DNA of 64,000 nt from Bradyrhizobium diazoefficiens (GTDB lineage: Bacteria; Pseudomonadota; Alphaproteobacteria; Rhizobiales; Xanthobacteraceae), in assembly GCF_018129965.1 (NCBI RefSeq), contig NZ_JAFCKW010000007.1, positions 124,001 through 188,000 on the forward strand, written 5' to 3'. Every line of letters begins with the position of its first letter. The stretch's first letter is position 1. A program made the position numbers and the translations under genes. A model generated the notes under the pieces. The model was not told the DNA's origin, searched no databases, and saw only the letters and a program-made list of their open reading frames with translations. Shown here in pieces: positions 27,413-36,197 of this stretch.

Positions 27413-28606
27413 ATGCCCTTTCCGCATGCCTCAGAAGCCCTGTCGCGCTTCACCGTGCTCGATCTGACCCGTGTCAGGTCCGGGCCCACCTGCGTGCGGC
27501 AGCTGGCGGACTGGGGCGCCACCGTGATCAAGATCGACGCACTCACCGAGGATGCCGGCGGCGAGCAGCCGGGCGGACCACGGCGGGGCTCCGACTTCCA
27601 GAATTTGCACCGTAACAAGCGGGCGATGACACTGAACCTGAAGGACGAACGCGGGCTCGCCGTGTTCAAGCGGCTTGCCGCCAAGGCTGACGTGGTGGTC
27701 GAGAATTTCCGGCCCGACGTGAAGAAGAAGCTCGGCATCGACTATGACAGCCTGCGCGAGATCAACCCGCGCATCGTCTATGGCAGCATCTCCGGCTTCG
27801 GCCAGGACGGCCCGTACCACAAGCGACCGGGCTTCGATCAGATCGCGCAGGGCATGGGCGGGCTGATGTCGATCACCGGCGCGCCGGGCGAAGGTCCGAT
27901 GCGGGTCGGCATCCCCGTTGCCGATCTCACCGCCGGCCTGTTCTGCGCCATGGGCATCCTCACCGCCCTGCTCGAGCGAGAGGTCTCCGGCAAGGGACAA
28001 TGGGTGCAGACATCGCTGCTGCAGGCGCAGATCTTCATGCTCGACTTCCAGGCCGCACGTTGGCTGATGGAGAAGGAGGTTGCCAAACAGGCCGGCAATA
28101 ACCACCCGACCAGCATTCCGACCGGCGTGTTCAAGACCTCGGACGGCTACATCAACATCGCCACCACGGGCGGACGGATCTGGGAGCGCTGCGCACAGGC
28201 GATCGGCGCGCCGGAACTCTACAGCCATCCGGACTATGCGACGGCGCCGGCCCGCTCGAAAAACCGCGACGCGCTCAATGCCGAAATCGAGAAGCGGACC
28301 TTGACGAAATCGACCGAGACCTGGGTCCGGGAATTGAACGATGCGGGTGTGCCCTGCGGGCCGATCTATGCGATCGATCAGATGTTCGAGGACGCGCAGG
28401 TCAAGCATCTCGGCATTGCGCAGGACGTGCCGAACGACGAGGATCGCCACATCCGGCTTGTCGGCCAGCCCGTGACGCTGTCGCGCACGCCGAGCAAGAT
28501 GGTCGCGCGGCCGCCGGAATTCGGCGAGCACACCAGTGAAATTCTCGCCGAGTTCGGATACAGCGACGCCGAGATCACCAAACTCAGAGACGACCGGGTC
28601 GTGTGA
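27413..28606 (+). CDS. CaiB/BaiF family (class III) CoA-transferase
   Basis: A 397-residue cytoplasmic enzyme that moves CoA between carboxylic acids through an aspartyl-CoA intermediate. Motifs: LTRVRSGPTCVRQLADWGATVIK, RNKRAMTLNLKDERG, VVVENFRPDVKKKLG, YGSISGFGQDGPY and GIPVADLTAGLF, which carries the catalytic Asp. The substrate pair is unknown. The ATG at 27413 is preceded by CGGAG. It looks like a metabolic insert between two halves of the polysaccharide region and may not belong to it. Confidence 0.9.
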   Translation: MPFPHASEALSRFTVLDLTRVRSGPTCVRQLADWGATVIKIDALTEDAGGEQPGGPRRGSDFQNLHRNKRAMTLNLKDERGLAVFKRLAAKADVVVENFRPDVKKKLGIDYDSLREINPRIVYGSISGFGQDGPYHKRPGFDQIAQGMGGLMSITGAPGEGPMRVGIPVADLTAGLFCAMGILTALLEREVSGKGQWVQTSLLQAQIFMLDFQAARWLMEKEVAKQAGNNHPTSIPTGVFKTSDGYINIATTGGRIWERCAQAIGAPELYSHPDYATAPARSKNRDALNAEIEKRTLTKSTETWVRELNDAGVPCGPIYAIDQMFEDAQVKHLGIAQDVPNDEDRHIRLVGQPVTLSRTPSKMVARPPEFGEHTSEILAEFGYSDAEITKLRDDRVV

Positions 28607-28740
28607 TCTGGCCCATGCTCCTCCCGGACAGCGACACCATCTGAAAGCAGATCGGTGGGGCTTGATTTGTTACGTGAAATGGAACCTAAGCCAAGACGTG
28701 GAAGGCTGACGCGATGTGCCTCCTCGTTCGGAGCAAGTGA

Positions 28741-29511
28741 ATGAAAGTCGTAATCCTCGCAGGAGGGCTGGGCACCCGGATCGCCGAGGAGACCAGCACC
28801 CGGCCGAAGCCGATGGTCGAGATCGGCGGCCGGCCGATCCTGTGGCACATCATGAAGATCTACAGCCATTACGGCTTCAATGATTTCGTGATCTGCCTTG
28901 GCTACAAGGGCTACATGATCAAGGAGTACTTCGCGAACTACTTCCTGCACATGTCCGACGTCACGTTCCACCTCGCCGAGAATCGGATGGAGGTGCATCG
29001 CGAAACCGCCGAGCCCTGGCGGGTGACGCTGGTCGACACCGGCGAGGATACCCAGACGGGTGGTCGACTGAAGCGGGTGCTGCCTTACGTCGCGGACGAG
29101 CCGTTCTTTGCGTTGACCTATGGCGACGGCGTCGCCGACATCGACCTTGCCGCCGAAATCGCCTTCCACAAAGCGCATGGACGGCGGGCCACCGTCTCGG
29201 TGGTGCGACCCGCCAAGCGGTTCGGCGCCGTCGCGATCGAGGGCGACCGGGTCGTCAATTTCGAGGAGAAGCCCAATGATGACGGAGGCTGGATCAACGG
29301 CGGATTCTTCCTGCTGTCGCCGTCAGTCGGCGATCTGATCGCGGGCGACAAGACGATCTGGGAACGCGAGCCGATGGAGCAGCTCGTGCGCGGCGACGAT
29401 TTGCGCGCTTATGTGCATCCAGGCTTCTGGCATCCGATGGACTCGCTGCGCGATCGCAACTTTCTCGAGGCCGAGTGGGCGGGCCATCGCGCCAAATGGA
29501 GAGTCTGGTGA
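28741..29511 (+). CDS. rfbF: Glucose-1-phosphate cytidylyltransferase
   Basis: A 256-residue nucleotidyltransferase that makes CDP-glucose. The N-terminus MKVVILAGGLGTRIAEE, then STRPKPMVEIGGRPILWH and GFNDFVICLGYKGYMIKEYF, are diagnostic for RfbF. GGAGC lies seven bases upstream of the ATG. It overlaps rfbG and starts the CDP-sugar block that continues with a reductase and transketolase halves. Confidence 0.95.
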   Translation: MKVVILAGGLGTRIAEETSTRPKPMVEIGGRPILWHIMKIYSHYGFNDFVICLGYKGYMIKEYFANYFLHMSDVTFHLAENRMEVHRETAEPWRVTLVDTGEDTQTGGRLKRVLPYVADEPFFALTYGDGVADIDLAAEIAFHKAHGRRATVSVVRPAKRFGAVAIEGDRVVNFEEKPNDDGGWINGGFFLLSPSVGDLIAGDKTIWEREPMEQLVRGDDLRAYVHPGFWHPMDSLRDRNFLEAEWAGHRAKWRVW

Positions 29512-30557
29512 CGGACCCTGCTTTCTGGCGTGGCAAGCGGGTCTTCCTGACCGGCCACACCGGTTTCAAGGGCGCATGGGCCTCGCTGCTGCTGCGTCGC
29601 CTCGGAGCCAGCGTCTATGGCTATGCACTGCCGCCGACGCACCAATCTTCGCTGTTCGTGACCGCCCGTATTGCCGACGACATCAAGCATTGCATGGCCG
29701 ACATTCGCGATCTCTCCGCCTTGCGGACCGCGATGGCGGAGGCCGAGCCCGACATCGTGATCCACATGGCGGCGCAAGCCCTGGTGCGGCCGTCCTATGA
29801 GGAGCCGGTCGACACGTTCGCGACCAATGTGATGGGTACGGTGCACGTGCTGGAAGCGGCACGGCAGCTGGCTTGCGTGCAGGTGATCCTGAATGTCACC
29901 AGCGACAAGTGTTACGAGAACAATGGCGCAGGCTCCGCCTTTCGCGAGGGCGACCGTCTCGGCGGCGATGACCCCTACAGCAACAGCAAGGCCTGCGCCG
30001 AGCTCGTGACACATTCCTATCGTCACAGCTTCTTCAAGTCGCCGGGTGCGCCGCGCGTCGCGACTGCGCGCGCCGGCAACGTGTTTGGCGGCGGCGATTT
30101 CGCGCGCGATCGCCTGGTGCCGGACGCGATGCAGGCCTTCATGGCGGGCGATGCGTTGCGCATCCGCAATCCCGGTTCGGTACGGCCGTGGCAGCACGCG
30201 CTCGATCCGGTGCTCGGCTATCTCACGCTGGCCGAGCGGCTGGCAGGCGACGAGCGCTTCGTCGGCGGCTGGAACTTCGGGCCTGATGCCGCAAGCGAGG
30301 TGCCGGTTGGAACCGTGGTCGAGCAATTGATTGCACTATGGGGCGATGGTGCACGCTGGACGTCCGATGCCGGCCCGCATCCGCACGAGGCCGCCTATCT
30401 GAGGCTCGATTGCGCAAAGGCGCGGAGCGAACTCGGCTGGACGCCGCTGTTCGACCTGTCGCACGGTCTTCGCCTCACCGTCGATTGGTACAAGGCCCTG
30501 CGTGAGGGCCGGGATCTGCGCAAATTCTCGCTCGATCAGCTCGATCAAGTCCTCTAG
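29508..30557 (+). CDS. rfbG: CDP-glucose 4,6-dehydratase
   Basis: A 349-residue extended SDR that converts CDP-glucose to CDP-4-keto-6-deoxyglucose. It carries FLTGHTGFKGAWASLLL at residues about 13-29, VIHMAAQALVRPSYEEP, VTSDKCYEN, DPYSNSKACAELV (Tyr-x3-Lys) and ARAGNVFGGGDFA. The GTG at 29508 overlaps the rfbF stop and has GGAGAG just upstream; ATG 29496 is an alternative adding four residues. The product is the usual branch point for 3,6-dideoxyhexoses and C4-branched sugars; no rfbH (CDP-4-keto-6-deoxyglucose 3-dehydrase) is present. Confidence 0.95.
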   Translation: MTDPAFWRGKRVFLTGHTGFKGAWASLLLRRLGASVYGYALPPTHQSSLFVTARIADDIKHCMADIRDLSALRTAMAEAEPDIVIHMAAQALVRPSYEEPVDTFATNVMGTVHVLEAARQLACVQVILNVTSDKCYENNGAGSAFREGDRLGGDDPYSNSKACAELVTHSYRHSFFKSPGAPRVATARAGNVFGGGDFARDRLVPDAMQAFMAGDALRIRNPGSVRPWQHALDPVLGYLTLAERLAGDERFVGGWNFGPDAASEVPVGTVVEQLIALWGDGARWTSDAGPHPHEAAYLRLDCAKARSELGWTPLFDLSHGLRLTVDWYKALREGRDLRKFSLDQLDQVL

Positions 30558-30576
30558 GGACAGTCAGATCGCGTGA

Positions 30577-31464
30577 TCAGCGCAACTCCAGGATCTCCGC
30601 GATACGCGCCTGCGGGGAGACCGCGTGCCTCAAATACGCCCCCGAGCAGACAGCCAGATACGATTTCAGCAGGACGACGAGCGCGAGAATCGCGCGCTCG
30701 ATCTCGGGCGAATGCCCGGTTTGGCCAAAGGCTGCCGTTCGCAGGAACGACCGATTCTCCAAGAACGTCAGCCAATACAAATAGTCGTAGCCGGCGATTC
30801 CATCGAACGCGTCTTCCCAGTCGATGATTCGTGGCTCGGTGCCCGCAAGCATGATGTTTTTGGGCCCGAAATCGCCGTGGCAGAGCGCTGCGGGCAGCTG
30901 TGGTAAACATTCTGCGAGCCGTGCGATGAGCCGGCGCGTCTCGGTCGCGGTGGCCTGTTCGAGCAAGTCGCGATCCGAAAGCGTCTCCAGCGCGCGGACA
31001 GAACAGGCAAGGTATTGCTCAAACACGGGAGCATGGTCCGGCCGCCAATCGCCGAACCGTTCGCGGCATGCGCCTGCGAGTGCAGCCGCCTCGGCTGGCT
31101 GCATCGCGCCGGCCGGCGGCAGTAGCGCGGGCATCAGCAGGCAGAGACGGGCCGCTTCATCCGCAAGCGGGACCTCGAAGCGGTCGAGCACGATGGTGTC
31201 GCCGTAGAGCAGCGCAAGTACGTCAACTTCCCTGGCAAGGCCCGCCCGGGCGGCCGCGCCTGGAAGATGAGTCTTCAGGAACCGCTTCTCGCCCGAAATC
31301 TCCGCATCGAAGCAGAGACCGAGCGTACCGCCGAGCGCCGGCGTCAAGCTCACGGCCCGGCCGGATGAATGGAGCTGCTGCCTTAGCGCAGTCAGGATAC
31401 GCGCGCGCTCGGCGGCGATGTCGGGACGGTCGCCGGTTTCGAAGAACCCGATCTTACCCAGCAC
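30577..31464 (-). CDS. APH-family phosphotransferase (sugar or choline kinase-like)
   Basis: A 295-residue protein kinase-like fold small-molecule kinase. The catalytic loop LCHGDFGPKNIML (His196-Asp198, Asn203) and the metal-binding IIDWEDAF (Asp215) are intact; the N-lobe has FLKTHLPGA with a candidate ATP-binding lysine. These enzymes phosphorylate hydroxyls of aminoglycosides, choline, or sugars. Its start overlaps the sulfotransferase stop by 11 bp, so both decorate probably the same product. It is convergent with rfbG (19 bp apart). Confidence 0.8.
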   Translation of the reverse strand: MLGKIGFFETGDRPDIAAERARILTALRQQLHSSGRAVSLTPALGGTLGLCFDAEISGEKRFLKTHLPGAAARAGLAREVDVLALLYGDTIVLDRFEVPLADEAARLCLLMPALLPPAGAMQPAEAAALAGACRERFGDWRPDHAPVFEQYLACSVRALETLSDRDLLEQATATETRRLIARLAECLPQLPAALCHGDFGPKNIMLAGTEPRIIDWEDAFDGIAGYDYLYWLTFLENRSFLRTAAFGQTGHSPEIERAILALVVLLKSYLAVCSGAYLRHAVSPQARIAEILELR

Positions 31465-32407
31465 GATAGAGCGGGCCCAGATAGTCGATCTGGTCGTAGC
31501 CGAAATGGCGGGCCAGCGCCGCGGTCCCCTGCGCGATCTGCTTGCGCTCCCCGTCGGAGAGCTCCTGGATCACGGCCTGGTTGTAGTCCTTGGTGCTCTT
31601 GAGCACGGTTCCCCAGGGCGCGATCGAATCCTTGATCTCGACGCCGTTCCAGCTCGGATAGAGCATGCTGTCGGCGAAAGGCACGCCGATGAAGCCGGCG
31701 GCTTCCGTCATGAACTTGCGCTTGTCCTCGACGAGGTCCTCATAGCGGAAGATGCGCACGTTGTCCGGATACATCTTTGCGAACATCTCGACGGTCGAGT
31801 GATAGATGTTCCAGGTGATCAGATATTTCGAGAGCGGCTGCGGGAACGGCCGACGCTTGGTGTCGCGATAGGCCGAGAACGGATTGCGCACGATGTGCAG
31901 GATCCGGATGTTCGGGAAGTCGCGCACCATGCGGTCCGCATCGATGCCGATCGCGGGCGAGTAGCCGACATGGACCATGCCGGGGCGCGGCTTGGTATAG
32001 TAATTCTCCCACGCCGCGAAGGTCGACCGGAAGTAAGCTTCGACCACCTGGCGACGAAAGATCGGCGGTTCGCCCACGATCCGCGCAAATTCGGCGACGC
32101 GCTTCTTCTCGTCCATGACGCAATCGGCGTCGCGAAACTTGGAGCCATTTCGCTTGCGCAGGAACGTCTTCAGCTCCTCGTCGATCATCTGCTCGTAAAG
32201 CTCGACCGCCGTCAGGCCTTCCGGGAATTCGGGATAGCGGTACTGGACACGCTCCACGGAGGCGAGGAAGTCGTTGAAGTTGCGATTTCCGAGCTGAGAT
32301 TCGAACGGATAAACGAGCAGATCGGGATGGCCGTCGAAATGGCGGTGGGTGACGTTGCCACCGTGCTCGAAGCCCGCGGAAACCATCGCCAGCCTGAAGT
32401 CGCCCAT
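31454..32407 (-). CDS. Sulfotransferase family protein
   Basis: A 317-residue protein whose C-terminal half has the 3'-phosphate-binding pattern of PAPS-dependent sulfotransferases: ILHIVRNPFSAYRDTKRRP, then NVRIFRYEDLVEDKRKFM and AAGFIGVPF. The N-terminal MVSAGFEHGGNVTHRHFDGH lies where the 5'-phosphosulfate loop is expected but is not canonical. It probably sulfates a polysaccharide sugar. The ATG at 32407 (MGDFRL) is preferred; the frame continues 45 codons upstream with no similarity. It is transcribed together with the kinase gene and divergent from the reductase. Confidence 0.75.
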   Translation of the reverse strand: MGDFRLAMVSAGFEHGGNVTHRHFDGHPDLLVYPFESQLGNRNFNDFLASVERVQYRYPEFPEGLTAVELYEQMIDEELKTFLRKRNGSKFRDADCVMDEKKRVAEFARIVGEPPIFRRQVVEAYFRSTFAAWENYYTKPRPGMVHVGYSPAIGIDADRMVRDFPNIRILHIVRNPFSAYRDTKRRPFPQPLSKYLITWNIYHSTVEMFAKMYPDNVRIFRYEDLVEDKRKFMTEAAGFIGVPFADSMLYPSWNGVEIKDSIAPWGTVLKSTKDYNQAVIQELSDGERKQIAQGTAALARHFGYDQIDYLGPLYRAG

Positions 32408-32575
32408 GCATCTACCCCTGTGTCGCCAAACAACTGTTCTGGCCCCCCGTTTAGCTGCATGGGCCGGATAATCAAGTTCGGATCGGGCCCAGGCGGGAGC
32501 GGAAGCACGGCCCCGGGGATATGCCCTGCCGAAGCTGGACATTGACCGACCCAGCGGGCTGATCTACCCGGGGGC

Positions 32576-33505
32576 ATGCGTGTTTTTGTGACCGGCGCGA
32601 GCGGTTTTCTGGGCTCCTATCTCGTTGCAGACCTGCTGGCGCGGGGCCACGAGGTGGCCGTCCTGTTGCGGCCGGACAGCGATCGCCGGCGTCTGGACGA
32701 GACCTACGACCGCCTGCACGTGATTCCTGGCGCCCTGGAGCATCTGGAGGGTTTGCGCGGAGCTCTGGGGGCCTTTGGGCCGGAGGCGGTCGTCCACATG
32801 GCCTGGCGCGGCGTTGCAGGCAGCGACCGCAACAGCCCGGTTCAGGCGGCGAACATCGCCGATACGGTTGGACTTGCCGAGCAGGCCGCCGAGGCCGGGG
32901 CCAAAATCTTCGTCGGAGCCGGCTCGCAGGCCGAATATGGCCCCCATGATCGCGCGATCCACGAGGACGACACCCCGCGTCCGACGACCCTCTACGGCAT
33001 GGCCAAGCTCGCGGCGGGATCGATGGCGATGCACTTTTGCCAAGAGCGGGGAATGCGCGCGGCATGGTTGCGGATCTTCTCGACCTACGGCCCGAAGGAT
33101 GCCGACTACTGGCTGATCCCGAGCATGATCCGGAACCTTCGCGCGAAACACCACATGGCGCTGACGGCCTGCGAGCAGCGCTGGGGATTCCTGCACGCAC
33201 GTGATGCCGCCGCGGCATTCCGGCTAGCGACCACCCAACCCGACGCGAGCGGTATCTTCAACGTCGGCAGCCCGGAAGCGCCGCCGCTGCGCGAGACGGT
33301 GACGAAGCTGCGCGATCTCGTCGACCCCGGCGCAACCCTGGGCTTCGGCGAATTGGCGTACCGACCCGATCAGGTTATGATCCTGGCTGCGAACGTTTCG
33401 CGCATGACCGCGTTGGGCTGGAAGCCGGAAGTGTCGTTGGACGATGGACTACGCGAAACGGTAAACTGGCATGACACGACCAACTCTTCCCGCAAATCGT
33501 CCTGA
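32576..33505 (+). CDS. NAD(P)-dependent sugar epimerase/reductase of the CDP-sugar block
   Basis: A 309-residue extended SDR: MRVFVTGASGFLGSYLVADL at the N-terminus, GAGSQAEYGP (catalytic Ser region) and LYGMAKLAAGS (Tyr140, Lys144). The GSQAEYG motif is found in reductases acting after RfbF/RfbG, such as CDP-abequose or paratose synthases. It overlaps the transketolase N-subunit by 35 bp, so it likely reduces a keto group on the CDP-sugar made by those neighbours. The exact substrate is inferred, not shown. Confidence 0.82.
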   Translation: MRVFVTGASGFLGSYLVADLLARGHEVAVLLRPDSDRRRLDETYDRLHVIPGALEHLEGLRGALGAFGPEAVVHMAWRGVAGSDRNSPVQAANIADTVGLAEQAAEAGAKIFVGAGSQAEYGPHDRAIHEDDTPRPTTLYGMAKLAAGSMAMHFCQERGMRAAWLRIFSTYGPKDADYWLIPSMIRNLRAKHHMALTACEQRWGFLHARDAAAAFRLATTQPDASGIFNVGSPEAPPLRETVTKLRDLVDPGATLGFGELAYRPDQVMILAANVSRMTALGWKPEVSLDDGLRETVNWHDTTNSSRKSS

Positions 33506-34301
33506 ACCAACCGAGTTTGCGCGGCGCATTCGCGCGCACGCGCTGCGCATGGTGCACGCCGCCAAGGCCTCGCATATCGGCGGCTGTCTCTCGATGGCGG
33601 ACATCCTGGCGGTGCTGTACACGCGAATCCTGCGCATCGATCCCGCCGAGCCGCAAAGTCCGGGACGCGACCGTTTTGTGCTCAGCAAAGGTCACGCCAC
33701 GGCGATCATGTACGCCACGCTTGCCGAATGCGGCTTCTTCTCGCTGGACGAACTGGGCACCTATTGTCGCGACGGATCGATCTTCACCGGGCACGTCAGC
33801 CACGCCGTTCCCGGCGTCGAGGTCTCGACGGGCTCACTCGGTCATGGCCTGCCGATCGCGATCGGCATGGCGCTCGCGGCGCGCTCAAGAAGTGCCGGCA
33901 GCCGCGTGTTCTGCCTGCTCAGCGACGGTGAATGCGACGAGGGCTCCAACTGGGAAGGCATCCTGTTTGCGCCCCATCACAAGCTTTCCAATCTCTGCGT
34001 CATCGTCGATTTCAACAAGATCCAGAGCTTCGGCTCGGTTGCCGAGGTGCTGAACCTCGATCCGTTCGCCGCGAAATGGAAGGCGTTCGGCTGGCATGTC
34101 GAGGAGATTGACGGCCACGACGTCGTCGCGCTCGAGCGCGTGCTGGGCGCGGTGCCGGCCCCCTCGGGGCGGCCGACCGTGGTGATCGCGCACACCGTGA
34201 AGGGCAAGGGCGTGAGCTTCATGGAGAACAAGCTCGAATGGCACTACCGTTCGCCGTCCGATGAACTGCTCGCGCAGGCGCTGGCCGAGGTCGGCGCATG
34301 A
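33471..34301 (+). CDS. Split transketolase, N-terminal (TPP pyrophosphate-domain) subunit
   Basis: A 276-residue protein equal to the N-terminal third of transketolase. ASHIGGCLSMADILAVLY, SKGHATAIMYATLAE, TGSLGHGLPIAIGMA and the TPP motif SDGECDEGSNWE (151-162) with Asn182 are all present, as are His35, His75 and His125. With the next gene it forms a complete TPP enzyme. The overlap with the upstream reductase and the rfbF/rfbG neighbourhood suggest it transfers a two-carbon unit to a nucleotide keto-sugar rather than serving central metabolism; this is inference. The start cannot be moved downstream without losing the conserved first helix. Confidence 0.88.
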   Translation: MTRPTLPANRPEPTEFARRIRAHALRMVHAAKASHIGGCLSMADILAVLYTRILRIDPAEPQSPGRDRFVLSKGHATAIMYATLAECGFFSLDELGTYCRDGSIFTGHVSHAVPGVEVSTGSLGHGLPIAIGMALAARSRSAGSRVFCLLSDGECDEGSNWEGILFAPHHKLSNLCVIVDFNKIQSFGSVAEVLNLDPFAAKWKAFGWHVEEIDGHDVVALERVLGAVPAPSGRPTVVIAHTVKGKGVSFMENKLEWHYRSPSDELLAQALAEVGA

Positions 34302-35221
34302 GGACGACATTCATCGAGAGCCTGTCGCAGGCTGCGAGCGAAAACCCTGACATCTGGCTGCTCTGCGGCGATCTCGGCTATTCCGTGCTCGAGCCCTTTG
34401 CGGCGAAATTCCCCGATCGCTTCATCAATGTCGGCGTCGCCGAGCAGAACATGGCGGGCATGGCCGCCGGCATCGCGCTGTCGGGCAAGACGGTCTTCAT
34501 CTATTCGATCGGCAACTTCCCGACGCTGCGCTGCCTCGAGCAGCTTCGCAACGACGTCTGCTATCACGGGGCCGACGTGAAAGTCGTGGCGGTAGGGGCC
34601 GGCTACGCCTATGGCAGCCAGGGCTATACCCACCATGCCCTGGAAGACGCAGGAATCATGTCGATGCTGCCGGGCATCGAGGTTTTCGTACCCTGCGATC
34701 CCATGGAGGTGCGCGCGGCGACGCAACTGATCGCAGCAAGTGGCAAACCGTCTTACTTGCGGCTCAGCCGGCAGGGCGAGCCAAATCTCGGGGCCGCCGT
34801 GAGTGACCTGCGCAAGCCGCGGACGCTGCGTGAGGGACGAGACGTCATCATCCTCGCGTCTGGACCGATCGCCTCGCGCGCGCTGGAGGCGGCCGGCGAA
34901 CTCGCCCTGCGCGGCAGGGAGGTTGGCGTGGTCAGTGTGTCCTGCCTGAAACCACTCGACGAGTCAGCCATCCGCGCCGTCATGCGTGACGCATCTCTTA
35001 TCGTCACGCTCGAAGAGCACATCCTGCGCGGCGGTCTGTTCAGCCTCGTGGCGAGTGCGTTTGCCGGCGATGCGCGGCGGCCGCCGATCGCAGGGATCGG
35101 CATTCCCGAACAGGGCGGCAAGACGTCGATCGCAGGGTCGCGCGAGGCGTTGCTCGACGCCGCCGGCCTGTCGGTGCCAGCGATCGTCGCGCGGATCGAG
35201 CAGTCGCTGGCCAAGCGCTGA
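34298..35221 (+). CDS. Split transketolase, C-terminal (pyrimidine-domain) subunit
   Basis: A 307-residue partner of the preceding subunit. LLCGDLGYSVLEPF, NVGVAEQNMAGMAAGIA (catalytic Glu49 that activates TPP), FIYSIGNFPTLRCLEQ and GYAYGSQGYTHHALEDAGIM define the PYR domain; a transketolase C-terminal domain follows (EGRDVIILASGPIASRAL region). ATGA overlap with the upstream gene (34298-34301) implies equimolar synthesis. Similar pairs occur in surface polysaccharide clusters; the acceptor is not established. Confidence 0.88.
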   Translation: MRTTFIESLSQAASENPDIWLLCGDLGYSVLEPFAAKFPDRFINVGVAEQNMAGMAAGIALSGKTVFIYSIGNFPTLRCLEQLRNDVCYHGADVKVVAVGAGYAYGSQGYTHHALEDAGIMSMLPGIEVFVPCDPMEVRAATQLIAASGKPSYLRLSRQGEPNLGAAVSDLRKPRTLREGRDVIILASGPIASRALEAAGELALRGREVGVVSVSCLKPLDESAIRAVMRDASLIVTLEEHILRGGLFSLVASAFAGDARRPPIAGIGIPEQGGKTSIAGSREALLDAAGLSVPAIVARIEQSLAKR

Positions 35222-35234
35222 GACGTCTCGCGTA

Positions 35235-36197
35235 TTACGCCTCTGAAGGCGGAGGCGGTCCGAAATTGACGCGCTCGCGCTCGAAAACCACGGGCTTCTC
35301 GCGCACCTGCCCGTAGATCGCAAGCACGTATTCGCCGATCATGCCCATGAAGAACAGCTGTACCCCGCCGAAGAAGAACATGGCGACGATGAGCGTGAGA
35401 ATGCCCGGTTCGGCGAGCTTCTGATAGAGCACCAGGCCGATGATGAAGTTGACGATCGCGTATGCGATGCTCACGGCAGAGATCAGAAAGCCCGCGAACA
35501 GTCCGAAGCGCACCGGCGCCGTGGTGAAGGACACCAGCCCGTTGATACCCTGATCGATCAGCGCACTGGCGCGGTTCTTCGAAAATCCCTTCTTGCGCTC
35601 GCGCCAGGTGTAGGGCACGCCGACCATGCGACCGCCGCACTCGAACGTCATCATTCGCATGAACGGATAGGCGTCACGGACGTGCCGCATGGCCTCGACG
35701 ACACGCCTGTCGACCAGCTGGAAGTCACCGACGCCTGGAGGCACTTTGAGCTCGGAAAATCTTGTCAGCACGCGATAATAGGCATTGCGAAGTCCGCGCA
35801 TCAGACGGCTTTCTTCACGGGTGGCGCGGATCCCGTAAACGATCTCGTTGCCGGCTTCCCATAGCTTGACGAATTGGGGCAGCAGTTCCGGGGGGTCCTG
35901 AAGGTCGGCCGGCATGAACAGCAGAACGGCGTCGCCCGTGCTCGCCATGACGCCGTTATAGGTGTTGCGCAACGGCCCGAAATTACGCGCGTTGACGATG
36001 ACCTTCACCCAGGGATCCTGCGCCGCGATATCGCGCAGAATCTCGACCGTTCGGTCATCGGAGGCGTTGTCACAGAAGATGTGCTCGCGCTGATAACCTT
36101 TCAGTTCATCGTCGAATATATTCCGGATCGCTTCATAGCAATCCCTGACGTTCAGCTCCTCGTTGAAGCAAGGAGTGACGATGCTGATGGTCTTCAC
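35235..36197 (-). CDS. Membrane-anchored GT2 (DPM1/ArnC-like polyprenyl-phosphate glycosyltransferase)
   Basis: A 320-residue protein: a GT-A domain (ISIVTPCFNEELNVRDCYEA, CDNASDDRTVEIL, FMPADLQDPPELLP) followed by two membrane helices (FGLFAGFLISAVSIAYAIV and LTLIVAMFFFGGVQLFFMG) and the conserved GEYVLAIYGQVREKP. Such proteins load a sugar on undecaprenyl phosphate for use at the periplasmic face. GTG 36197 is chosen because GCAGGA precedes it; the open frame extends 124 codons upstream without similarity. It is convergent with the transketolase genes and could supply a side-branch sugar to the polymer. Confidence 0.88.
   Translation of the reverse strand: MKTISIVTPCFNEELNVRDCYEAIRNIFDDELKGYQREHIFCDNASDDRTVEILRDIAAQDPWVKVIVNARNFGPLRNTYNGVMASTGDAVLLFMPADLQDPPELLPQFVKLWEAGNEIVYGIRATREESRLMRGLRNAYYRVLTRFSELKVPPGVGDFQLVDRRVVEAMRHVRDAYPFMRMMTFECGGRMVGVPYTWRERKKGFSKNRASALIDQGINGLVSFTTAPVRFGLFAGFLISAVSIAYAIVNFIIGLVLYQKLAEPGILTLIVAMFFFGGVQLFFMGMIGEYVLAIYGQVREKPVVFERERVNFGPPPPSEA

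Noticed and set aside
32594..33218. Minus-strand open frames opposite the SDR of the CDP-sugar block
   Set aside because: The plus strand has a full Rossmann/SDR motif set; the reverse translations are Arg/Pro-rich shadows.
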